64,000 nt of DNA from contig DASZOU010000030.1 in the NCBI GenBank assembly GCA_035550655.1, forward strand, positions 10,327-74,326, written 5' to 3'. This document shows, piece after piece, positions 23,614 to 30,422 of the stretch. The notes below the pieces were generated by a model. It searched no databases. It was not told the DNA's origin and was given only the letters and a program-made list of their open reading frames with translations. The stretch is from DASZTV01 sp035550655 (GTDB lineage: Bacteria > Actinomycetota > Actinomycetes > JAFAQI01). The stretch's first letter is position 1, and each line of letters starts with the position of its first letter. The position numbers and the translations under genes are program-made.

Positions 23614-24469
23614 CGCTGACGACGCCGTTGTCGATGTGGGTGTCGAAGCGGGGCGCCGGTGCGGTGGCGGGGCCGTGGACGACCGCACCGTCGGCCAGCC
23701 GGAAGGTCGAGCCGTGCCACGGGCACACCACGCACCCTTGACCGGCCACCGCGACGAACGACCCGGCTGACAGCGGGGCGCCGAGGTGCGGGCAGCTGTT
23801 GACCAGGACATCGACGTGCGTGCCGCGCCGGATGACGAGCAGGTCGACCCCCTCGACCTCGCGACGAGTCGGCACGCCGTCGGGCAGCTCGTCGAGGCGG
23901 GCCAGGGTGTGCCAGCCGGCCGGGAACCGGTGCAGCGGCTCGGTCGCACGTGACACGCCCGCGGCTTGCCGATAGGACAGGTGGCCGCCGAGGTAGCCGG
24001 TGGCCGTCACGAACCCGAGACCGGCGAGCGACCACAGCCGGCCACGCCAGTGGCTGCCGCGCGCGCGGGCCGCAAGGGAGCCGACGTAGCAGGCGAACGC
24101 GGCGCCACCCATGGTGGCGTGCACGAGCCCCACCCGCTGCTGCGGTTCATCGAGCTCGGACCAGTCGGTCCAGCCGGCGAGGACGGTCGGCACGTACGCC
24201 GCGCAGCCGGTTGCGATCAGTCCAGAAGCGGCCGCGCCGCCGCCGGGGGTGAGGTCGACGACGGCGGCGGCGGACCACATCCCGATCGGGACGTGGGTGA
24301 GCAGCGGGTGAAGCGGGTGGCCGAGCCATACGCCGTGCAGTGCGTCGCGAACCGCGCCCGGCTTGAGCGCTGACCGCACGATCGCACGGACCGCGCTGAC
24401 GGCCGGGTCGAGCCGGCGAGCCCCCGCGAGGCGCACGACGGCGTCGGGCACCTTGCTCGTTGTCGGCAC
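23591..24469 (-). CDS. DUF2231 membrane protein fused to a Rieske [2Fe-2S] domain
   Basis: A 292-residue protein. The first part (~1-185) carries LHGVWLGHPLHPLLTHVPIGMWSAAAVVDL and further helices, the DUF2231 pattern of a four-helix membrane protein. The second part (~190-292) is a Rieske ferredoxin domain with both ligand boxes, CPHLGAPL and CPWHGSTF (CxH...CxxH). It may pass electrons at the membrane; the partner is unknown. Its GTG overlaps the TAG of thiG by one base (TAGTG), so it is translated behind the thiamine genes and probably falls under the same TPP riboswitch, an unexpected link. Stop region overlaps the convergent dehydrogenase gene. Confidence 0.85.
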   Translation of the reverse strand: MPTTSKVPDAVVRLAGARRLDPAVSAVRAIVRSALKPGAVRDALHGVWLGHPLHPLLTHVPIGMWSAAAVVDLTPGGGAAASGLIATGCAAYVPTVLAGWTDWSELDEPQQRVGLVHATMGGAAFACYVGSLAARARGSHWRGRLWSLAGLGFVTATGYLGGHLSYRQAAGVSRATEPLHRFPAGWHTLARLDELPDGVPTRREVEGVDLLVIRRGTHVDVLVNSCPHLGAPLSAGSFVAVAGQGCVVCPWHGSTFRLADGAVVHGPATAPAPRFDTHIDNGVVSVRRPGAG

Positions 24470-25245
24470 TATCCGCCTCCCATCATTCCGTCGCTCGGCG
24501 ATGACGCCTGCGCATGCCAGCGCCGCGGAATCCGTCCCGCGGCGTGGGCGAGCCGTCCGGCTTCGACCGCACGGGCCATCGCCGTTGCCATCATGACCGG
24601 CGACCGGGCCCGCGTCACGGCCGAGGCGACCAGGACGCCGTCGCAGCCGAGCTCCATCGCGGTCGCGGCGTCGCTCGCCGTACCGAGACCGGCGTCGAGG
24701 ATCACGGGGACGCTCGCGCGCTCGACGATCATCGCGATGTTGTGGGGGTTGCGGATGCCGAGCCCGGAGCCGATCGGTGCACCGAGTGGCATGACGGCCG
24801 CGCACCCGGCTGCCTCGAGGCGGGCGGCAAGCACCGGGTCGTCGTTCGTGTAGGGGAGGACGACGAAGCCGTCGGCAACGCAGCGTTCCGCCGCGTCGAG
24901 CAGCTCGATCGGGTCGGGCAGCAAGGTGTGCTCGTCGGCGATCACCTCGAGCTTCACCCAATCCGTCTCCAAGGCCTCGCGGGCGAGCCGGGCTGTCAAG
25001 AGCGCCTCGCTCGCCGTCGCACAGCCGGCGGTGTTCGGCAGCACCCGGATGCCGAGGCGTCGTACGACGTCGAGCAACGAGCCGGTCGCACCCGGGTCGA
25101 TCCGGCGCATCGCGACCGTGGTCAGCTCGGTCCCGCTCGCGGCGAGCGCCGCTTCGAGGGCGTCGAGGCTGGTGGCCCCACCGGTGCCCATGATCAGCCG
25201 CGACGTCAGCTCGACGTCGGCGATCACGAACGGGTCGTCGCTCAC
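24469..25245 (-). CDS. thiG: Thiazole synthase ThiG
   Basis: Builds the thiazole phosphate ring of thiamine from deoxyxylulose phosphate, the ThiS thiocarboxylate and dehydroglycine. The 258-residue barrel has RLIMGTGGATSLDALEAALAASGTELTTVAMRR (Schiff-base region), VLPNTAGC, WVKLEVI, LPYTNDDPVLA, GCAAVMPLGAPIGSGLGIRNP and VPVILDAGLGTASDAATAMELGCDGVLVASAV. The GTG at 25245 begins 5 bp after the thiS stop, which matches the family start (IADVELTSRLIMGTGG). Third gene of the thiO-thiS-thiG operon; its stop overlaps the next start. Confidence 0.95.
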   Translation of the reverse strand: MSDDPFVIADVELTSRLIMGTGGATSLDALEAALAASGTELTTVAMRRIDPGATGSLLDVVRRLGIRVLPNTAGCATASEALLTARLAREALETDWVKLEVIADEHTLLPDPIELLDAAERCVADGFVVLPYTNDDPVLAARLEAAGCAAVMPLGAPIGSGLGIRNPHNIAMIVERASVPVILDAGLGTASDAATAMELGCDGVLVASAVTRARSPVMMATAMARAVEAGRLAHAAGRIPRRWHAQASSPSDGMMGGG

Positions 25246-25250
25246 GGTTG

Positions 25251-25454
25251 TCAGCCTCCTTGCACCGCTGTGAGGACCTCTACCCGGTCGCCTGCGGTAA
25301 CGATGCGTGACGACCACTCCCGGCGCGGGACCACTTCGTCGTTGACGGCGACGGCGCACCCGGTCTGCGTCGCGGAGAGCAACGCCACCACAGCCGTCAC
25401 GGTCGTGTCGAGCGGAACGTCGCGCGGCTCGCCGTTGAGGGTGATCGCCGTCAT
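25251..25454 (-). CDS. thiS: Sulfur carrier protein ThiS
   Basis: A 67-residue ubiquitin-fold protein (TAITLNGEPRDVPLDTTVTAVVALL...VPRREWSSRIVTAGDRVEVLTAVQGG) that ends in the required Gly-Gly for adenylation and thiocarboxylate formation. It delivers sulfur to ThiG. Its ATG overlaps the thiO stop (ATGA), so the two are translationally coupled. Confidence 0.93.
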   Translation of the reverse strand: MTAITLNGEPRDVPLDTTVTAVVALLSATQTGCAVAVNDEVVPRREWSSRIVTAGDRVEVLTAVQGG

Positions 25455-26608
25455 GTCGTAGCTCCCGCGAAGCGACGTGGCGAGACCAGTTCTGCCAGCT
25501 CGGCGTCACGCGTGGAACCGGTGACCGCGGCCACGACAAGGTCCGCTGTCACGGGGGTGAGCAGGATCCCGTTGCGGAAGTGACCGGTCGCGAGGACCAG
25601 CCCGTCGATGTCGGTGGCGCCGATGATCGGTCGGTTGTCCGGCGAGCCCGGGCGAAGGGCGGCAAGCGTCTCGACCAGCTCCAGCTCGTCGATGCACGGC
25701 AACACCGCGCGCGCGTCGCGGAGCAGCTCGCGAACGGCTCCCGCCCGCACCGTCAGGTCGAATCCCAACTCCTCGACGGTCGCGCCGACCACGAGCTCGC
25801 CGTCCTCGCGCGGGACGAGGTAGACCTCGCGGCCGTTGACGAAGCCGCGCACGCTGCGGGCCGGAAGGTCGCCGCCGGTCGGTCGGGCTCGCAGTCGCAG
25901 GATCTCGCCCTTCACCGGGCGGACCCGCGGACGCAGGTGGTCGGGCAGGCCGGCGATGTCCGCCGACCACGGGCCGGCGGCGAGCAGCACCGTTGTCGAA
26001 GTGAGGTGTTCGCCGCTGCGCAGCGTCACGCCGCGGACCGCGCCGGCGTCGATGTCGATCGCCGCTACCGCCTCGCGTCGCGGTGATGTGGTGGTGCTCA
26101 CCGCGGCGAGCAGCGCTGCGCCCAGCCTGCGGTTGTCGACGGAATGGTCGCTTCGGGCTAGCAGGCCGCACCGGACGTCGGGGCTCAGGCCCGGCTCCAG
26201 CGCGCGACACTCCCGCGAGGTGAGCAGCTCGGCGTCGAGACCGAGTGTTCGCTGGAAGTCGTGCAGGTCCGCGAGCATCGCGCGATCACCGGCGTCGGTC
26301 GCGACCAGCAGGGTCCCGTCGGTCCGCAGCCCGACCCGGTGCCCGCTCGCCTGCTCCAGGTCGGCGACGAATGCCGGGTAGCGGCGCAACGACTCGATCC
26401 CGAGGGCGAGCAGCGCTTCCTCGCCGTACTTCACCTCTGTCACCGGGGCGAGCATCCCGGCCGCGGCATGTGACGCGGCGCCGGCGGGAGCAGGGTCGAC
26501 GAGGGCGACCCGTTGACCGAGCTGGGCCAGCCGCCAGGCCGCCGCGAGGCCGATCACGCCGGCTCCGACGACGACGACGTCGTACCCGCTGTCGCCGGTT
26601 CGGGCCAC
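25451..26608 (-). CDS. thiO: Glycine oxidase ThiO
   Basis: FAD enzyme that oxidises glycine to dehydroglycine for thiazole synthesis. The 385-residue protein starts with the dinucleotide fold DVVVVGAGVIGLAAAWRLAQLGQRVALVD, continues with GAASHAAAGMLAPVTE, and has VLLAAGPWS, RPVKGEILRLR, YLVPREDGELVVGATVEE and LVLATGHFRNGILLTPVTADLV, all typical of DAO-family glycine oxidases. I place the start at the GTG 26608, immediately behind the TPP riboswitch; a further upstream open stretch is the riboswitch itself read as codons. First gene of the operon. Confidence 0.92.
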   Translation of the reverse strand: MARTGDSGYDVVVVGAGVIGLAAAWRLAQLGQRVALVDPAPAGAASHAAAGMLAPVTEVKYGEEALLALGIESLRRYPAFVADLEQASGHRVGLRTDGTLLVATDAGDRAMLADLHDFQRTLGLDAELLTSRECRALEPGLSPDVRCGLLARSDHSVDNRRLGAALLAAVSTTTSPRREAVAAIDIDAGAVRGVTLRSGEHLTSTTVLLAAGPWSADIAGLPDHLRPRVRPVKGEILRLRARPTGGDLPARSVRGFVNGREVYLVPREDGELVVGATVEELGFDLTVRAGAVRELLRDARAVLPCIDELELVETLAALRPGSPDNRPIIGATDIDGLVLATGHFRNGILLTPVTADLVVAAVTGSTRDAELAELVSPRRFAGATT

Positions 26609-26611
26609 CTC

Positions 26612-26690
26612 GACTCCCTTCGCCGGCATTACCCGGATCAGGTCCAACGGTCGGCGGCGTATCACCGCCCTCTCAGCCCTCGATGAGTGG
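26612..26690 (-). ncRNA. TPP riboswitch (THI element)
   Basis: On the minus strand the conserved blocks appear in order: GGGCUGAGAG (about 26681-26671), a G+C helix with GAUAC-like turn (GGCGGUGAUACGCCGCC), then GACCUGAUCCGGGUAAUGCCGGCGAAGGGAG ending near 26615. CUGAGA and ACCUGAUCCGGGUAAU are diagnostic of thiamine pyrophosphate riboswitches. The 3' GGGAG is also the only ribosome binding site for the thiO GTG at 26608, so translation control by sequestration is likely. Confidence 0.93.
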
Positions 26691-26731
26691 GCTCCCGTGC
26701 GGTTCCCACCGTACGCCCGTCACCAGGTACG

Positions 26732-26737
26732 TAGGGT
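26732..26737 (+). promoter_or_regulatory. -10 element of the Rv2175c-like gene
   Basis: TAGGGT 7 nt upstream of the GTG at 26745, consistent with a leaderless message. It lies about 45 bp from the start of the divergent thiO riboswitch. Confidence 0.45.
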
Positions 26738-26744
26738 TGGCGTC

Positions 26745-27113
26745 GTGGAGCACAGCACTGCTGCCGACATCGAGGGTCTCAGTGCCGGTTGGCTGACACT
26801 CGGCGAGTTCGCGGAGCGGATCGGGGAGCGCCCGAGCCGGGTCAAGGACCTCATCCGCGAGGGCCGGCTTGTCACCATCGAGGTTGGTACGCCACCCGCT
26901 GCGCGGATCCCCGCCGAGTTCGTCCACGACGGCGAGCTGATCAAGGGCCTCAGCGGCGCGCTGACCGTGCTCGCCGACGCGGGCTTCTCACCGGTCGAGT
27001 CGGTGCGCTGGCTGCTCACCGAGACCGAGGCGCTACCCGGTCGCCCGGTCGACTACATGGCTGCCGGCCGTCACACCGCGGTCAAGCGGGTCGCCATGGC
27101 CCTCGCCTTCTGA
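26745..27113 (+). CDS. Rv2175c-type helix-turn-helix DNA-binding protein
   Basis: A 122-residue protein with an N-terminal winged helix-turn-helix (WLTLGEFAERIGERPSRVKDLIREGRLVTI, about residues 14-43) and a conserved C-terminal domain (RIPAEFVHDGELIKGLSGALTVLADAGFSPVESVRWLLTETEALPGRPVDYMAAGRHTAVKRVAMALAF). This is the pattern of Mycobacterium tuberculosis Rv2175c, a DNA-binding protein phosphorylated on an N-terminal Thr by the kinase PknL. The GTG at 26745 gives VEHSTAADIEG, with a possible phosphorylatable Thr at residue 5. The nearest kinase gene is 5 kb away on the other strand. Next gene (thiE) starts 11 bp later. Confidence 0.85.
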   Translation: MEHSTAADIEGLSAGWLTLGEFAERIGERPSRVKDLIREGRLVTIEVGTPPAARIPAEFVHDGELIKGLSGALTVLADAGFSPVESVRWLLTETEALPGRPVDYMAAGRHTAVKRVAMALAF

Positions 27114-27124
27114 GGCGCGGGCTG

Positions 27125-27772
27125 GTGGACGGGGTGGCGCGTCGCGCGCGGCTTGCGGCGGCGCGGTTGTACCTGTGTGTCGACGGCCGGCGGGACAAGG
27201 GCGATCTCGCCGGGTTTCTCGATGCCGCGCTGTCGGGCGGAGTCGACGTCGTGCAGCTGCGCGAGAAGGGCCTCGAGGCCCGCGAGGAGATCGCGCTCGC
27301 GGAGGTCTTCGCCGCGGCGGCGCGACGTCACGGTGCGTTGTTTGCCGTCAACGACCGCGCGGACGTGGCTCGAGCGATCGGTGCCGACGTGCTGCACGTC
27401 GGGCAGGGCGATCTGCCTGCGGACCTGGCGCGGTCCATCGTCGGACCGGACGTCGTGATCGGGCTGTCCAGCCACAGCGAGTCCGAGGCGACTGCCGCGA
27501 GCCGGGCCACCGAGGTCGACTACTTCTGCGTCGGGCCGACGTGGCCGACCCCGACGAAACCGGGCCGGCCGGCGCCGGGGCTGCCGCTCGTCCGTCACGC
27601 CGCCTCGCTCGGCGTTGACCGGCCGTGGTTCGCGATCGGTGGCATCGATGCGTCGAACATCGACCAGGTGATCGCTGCGGGCGCCTCGCGCATCGTCGTC
27701 GTACGCGCGATCACGGAGGCCGCTGATCCGCACGCGGCCGCGCAGGAGCTGAGCAAGCGGCTCGCCGGCTGA
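27125..27772 (+). CDS. thiE: Thiamine phosphate synthase ThiE
   Basis: Joins hydroxymethylpyrimidine diphosphate and thiazole phosphate to thiamine phosphate. The 215-residue barrel shows VDVVQLREKGLEAREEIALAEVF, LFAVNDRADVARAIGADVLHVGQGDLP, VIGLSSHSESEATAA, DYFCVGPTWPTPTKPGRPAPGL and WFAIGGIDASNIDQVIAAGASRIVVVRAI. The GTG at 27125 has GAGG 9 nt upstream. It is on the other strand from thiOSG and downstream of the Rv2175c-like gene, so it is not under the visible riboswitch. The TGA overlaps the crtYc ATG (TGATG). Confidence 0.93.
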   Translation: MDGVARRARLAAARLYLCVDGRRDKGDLAGFLDAALSGGVDVVQLREKGLEAREEIALAEVFAAAARRHGALFAVNDRADVARAIGADVLHVGQGDLPADLARSIVGPDVVIGLSSHSESEATAASRATEVDYFCVGPTWPTPTKPGRPAPGLPLVRHAASLGVDRPWFAIGGIDASNIDQVIAAGASRIVVVRAITEAADPHAAAQELSKRLAG

Positions 27773-28086
27773 TGCTGTATCTCGCGGTGATGGCGGCGTG
27801 CGTCGTCGTGACGTTGCCGCTCGAGCTGCTGATCGGTGCTCGTGTCTATGCCCGATGGCGGCGCTTGCTGCTGACGCTGGTGCCGGTACTCGCCGTGTTC
27901 GTGACCTGGGACGTGCTCGCGATCCGCGCGCACTTCTGGTTCTACCGGCACCTCACCGGCGTGCGCCTGGGCAACCTGCCGATCGAGGAGCTCGTCTTCT
28001 TCGTTGTGATCCCGGTCTGCTCGATCCTCACCTTCGAGGCGGTACGCCGGCTGCGGCCGTCGTGGCTGGTCGACGACGAGACATGA
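27772..28086 (+). CDS. crtYc: Lycopene cyclase subunit, CrtYc type
   Basis: A 104-residue membrane protein with three hydrophobic helices and the lycopene cyclase domain signature NLPIEELVFFVVIP (about residues 69-82). In actinobacteria two such half-size proteins form a heterodimer that closes the ends of lycopene or a C50 relative. It overlaps thiE by one base and crtYd by four (ATGA), so all are translated in series. Which ring type (beta or epsilon) and which chain length cannot be told from sequence alone. Confidence 0.88.
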   Translation: MLYLAVMAACVVVTLPLELLIGARVYARWRRLLLTLVPVLAVFVTWDVLAIRAHFWFYRHLTGVRLGNLPIEELVFFVVIPVCSILTFEAVRRLRPSWLVDDET

Positions 28087-28406
28087 CGTACACGCTTGCG
28101 GCAGTGACCGGCGTCGGCTTCGCCGTTCTCCTCGATCTCGTCTTGTTGCGCACCCATCTGTTGCAACGCAAGGCGTTCTGGGCGTCGTACGCGATCATCG
28201 TCTGCTTCCAGCTGCTGGTGAACGGGATCCTCACCGGCCATCGGCTCGTCGTGTACTCACCGAGTCGCATCCTGGGCGATGCAACGCCGCACCTGCTGGG
28301 TCACTGGCGGGTTGCCGACGCCCCGGTCGAGGACTTGCTGTTCGGCTTCTCGCTGGTGGTGCAGACGCTGGCGTGGTGGACGTGGTGGGGCCGGCGGACC
28401 GGGTGA
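28083..28406 (+). CDS. crtYd: Lycopene cyclase subunit, CrtYd type
   Basis: A 107-residue membrane protein paired with CrtYc. It has three hydrophobic segments (AAVTGVGFAVLLDLVLL, ASYAIIVCFQLLVNGILTG, LLFGFSLVVQTLAWWTWWG) and the matching signature DAPVEDLLFGFSLV (residues ~79-92). ATG 28083 overlaps the crtYc stop; its own TGA overlaps the GTG of the winged-helix gene. Confidence 0.87.
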   Translation: MTYTLAAVTGVGFAVLLDLVLLRTHLLQRKAFWASYAIIVCFQLLVNGILTGHRLVVYSPSRILGDATPHLLGHWRVADAPVEDLLFGFSLVVQTLAWWTWWGRRTG

Positions 28407-29500
28407 GCGCAGCCGGCCTGCCCTACGACGCCGAAAAAGCGGTGCTCGAGCGGCGCATGGCTGCTCAGCTGTTGAGCGGTCCGCAGCCCAGTGCGGTGGA
28501 GGCCGCCGTCTCTCACCTGCTGGCCGTGCAGGGCCAGGATCCGCGCGGCTTCCGGCTCGCGCTCCGCACCCGTACGACGGGGACGACGGCTGCCGATGTC
28601 GACGCAGCGCTGACCGATCGCCGGAGCTTGGTGGTCAGCTGGCTCAACCGCGGCACGCTTCACCTCGTCGCCGCTGAGGACTACTGGTGGTTGCACCCGC
28701 TGACCACTCCACAGCTGGTCACGAGCAACGCGACCCGCCTCGCACAGGAGGGCGTCACGCCGCGGCAGGCCGAGCGCGGGGTGGCAGTGATCTACGACGA
28801 GGTCGCGAGGAATGGGCCCCGGACGCGCAACGAGCTGCGAGCCGCGCTCGACGCGGCGGGTGTGCCGACCGCGCGCCAGGCGCTGGTGCACGTGATCGTC
28901 GCGGCGTCGTTGCGCGGTGATCTGGTGCGCGGTCCGATGCGCGGCAAGGAGCAGTGCTTCGTCAGTGCCGGCGCGTGGCTCGGCGGCCCGCGGAAGCGGA
29001 TGAGTCGCGCAGAGGCGTTGGCGCTGCTTGCGCGCCGGTACCTCGCAGGTCACGGCCCCGCCACCGCGCGCGATCTGGCGAAGTGGGCGGGGATCACTCT
29101 CGGCGACGCGCGCGCGGGGCTTGACGCAGTGGCTGACCGGCTCGGCGAGAACAGCGAGGGCCTGGTTGACCTCGCCGACCGAACGGACGCCGCGGGCCTC
29201 CCCGGACCCCGCCTGCTCGGAGCGTTCGACCCGGTGCTGTGCGGCTGGGCGTCACGCGAGTTCATCGTCGGGGCCCACACCGGCTTGGTGACCAGCAACG
29301 GGCTGTTCCGCCCGTTCGCGTTGGTGGACGGCCGCGCCGTCGCAACGTGGGGTCTCGAGGCCAACCGCATCACGATCCGGCTGCTCGAGCCCGTGAAGCC
29401 GAAGGCACTGCGGCGGCTCGAGGCGGACGCGGTCGACGTGCTGCGCTACCTCGGCCTGCCCGCGGCCGACGCCACGATCTGCCAGCCGGACTCGGGCTAG
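28403..29500 (+). CDS. Winged-helix DNA-binding domain protein (HTH_42 / YcaQ-like)
   Basis: A 365-residue protein of the family annotated as winged helix DNA-binding domain-containing. Typical blocks: MAAQLLSGPQPSAVEAAVSHLLAVQGQDPRGFRLALRTR, VVSWLNRGTLHLVAAEDYWWLHPLTTPQ, RNELRAALDAAGVPTARQALVHVIVAASLRGDLVRGP, LARRYLAGHGPATARDLAKWAGITLGDARAGL and LLGAFDPVLCGWASREFI. Some members (AlkX/YcaQ) are DNA glycosylases for cross-links, others are of unknown role; I cannot tell which. The GTGA overlap with crtYd joins it to the carotenoid operon, but no functional tie to carotenoids is known. Confidence 0.78.
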   Translation: MSAAGLPYDAEKAVLERRMAAQLLSGPQPSAVEAAVSHLLAVQGQDPRGFRLALRTRTTGTTAADVDAALTDRRSLVVSWLNRGTLHLVAAEDYWWLHPLTTPQLVTSNATRLAQEGVTPRQAERGVAVIYDEVARNGPRTRNELRAALDAAGVPTARQALVHVIVAASLRGDLVRGPMRGKEQCFVSAGAWLGGPRKRMSRAEALALLARRYLAGHGPATARDLAKWAGITLGDARAGLDAVADRLGENSEGLVDLADRTDAAGLPGPRLLGAFDPVLCGWASREFIVGAHTGLVTSNGLFRPFALVDGRAVATWGLEANRITIRLLEPVKPKALRRLEADAVDVLRYLGLPAADATICQPDSG

Positions 29501-29507
29501 GCGATCG

Positions 29508-30422
29508 TCATCGGCCGCGACGCGCGCGACGGGCACGCGCCCAGGCGGGCGCCGCAATCGCAAGCCGACGGGCCAGCCCGACCTTCGCGCGACGGTCGAG
29601 GACCCGGTAGCCGGAGCGCTCGACGGCATCGAGGATTCCTCGGTAGAGACGGAACGCGGTGCGCACGCAGTCCCGTGACGACGGGTGGAGCAGCTCGATC
29701 CCGGGCTCGGCCGAGTGGTAGAGCTCGTGTGCGCGGCTGATCTCGAAGGCGAGCAGCGCCCGAATGTTTGCGTCGACGCGGCCGCCGAGCAGGTCGTCGG
29801 TCGTGACGCCGAAGGCAGCCAGGTCGTCCTTCGGCAGGTACACCCGCCCTCGTGCGAGGTCCTCGCCGACGTCGCGGATGAAGTTGGTGAGCTGGAACGC
29901 GATTCCGAGGGTCCGCGCGTACGGCTCGGCCTCGTTGAGGGAGCCGGGCACGGTGCCGAGCACCGGCAGCAGCTCCGAGCCGATCGCCGCGGCCGACCCC
30001 TGCATGTAGACGACGAGGTCGTGCCACGTCGCGTACTCGGTCGTCGTCAGGTCCATCCGCATCGACGCGAGGAAGTCGTCGAAGAGATGCAGCGGAATGT
30101 TGTTGCGCATGATCGTGTCGTGCACGGCCGGCATCAACGGGTCCTCACCCGCGCCGCGCAGCAACAGCTCGGTCCACTCCGTCAGCTGCCGGTCCCGTTC
30201 CTCGACCGCGAGAGCGGGATCGATCGCGTCGACGATCTCGTCGGCGCGTCGCGCGAAGCCGTACAGCGCGTGTACCGCCGGCCGCTTCGCGGGCGGCAGC
30301 AGAGTCGTCGCCAGGTAGAAGGTGCGGCCGTGCGCGGCGTTCACCGCCCGGCAGGCGCGGTACGACGCGCGGAGCCTGGGATCGACGATGCCGGCCGCGT
30401 CGAGGGCGCGCCAGTGGTTCAT
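29508..30422 (-). CDS. crtB: Phytoene synthase CrtB
   Basis: Condenses two geranylgeranyl diphosphate molecules to 15-cis-phytoene. The 304-residue protein has the HGRTFYLAT start region, the first Asp-rich motif RRADEIVDAID (about residues 58-68), LQLTNFIRDVGEDLARGRVYLP with the second Asp-rich motif DVGED, and MQGSAAAIGSELLPVLG. The ATG overlaps the crtI stop (ATGA). Third gene of the order GGPP synthase-crtI-crtB, convergent with the crtYcd run. Confidence 0.92.
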   Translation of the reverse strand: MNHWRALDAAGIVDPRLRASYRACRAVNAAHGRTFYLATTLLPPAKRPAVHALYGFARRADEIVDAIDPALAVEERDRQLTEWTELLLRGAGEDPLMPAVHDTIMRNNIPLHLFDDFLASMRMDLTTTEYATWHDLVVYMQGSAAAIGSELLPVLGTVPGSLNEAEPYARTLGIAFQLTNFIRDVGEDLARGRVYLPKDDLAAFGVTTDDLLGGRVDANIRALLAFEISRAHELYHSAEPGIELLHPSSRDCVRTAFRLYRGILDAVERSGYRVLDRRAKVGLARRLAIAAPAWARARRARRGR

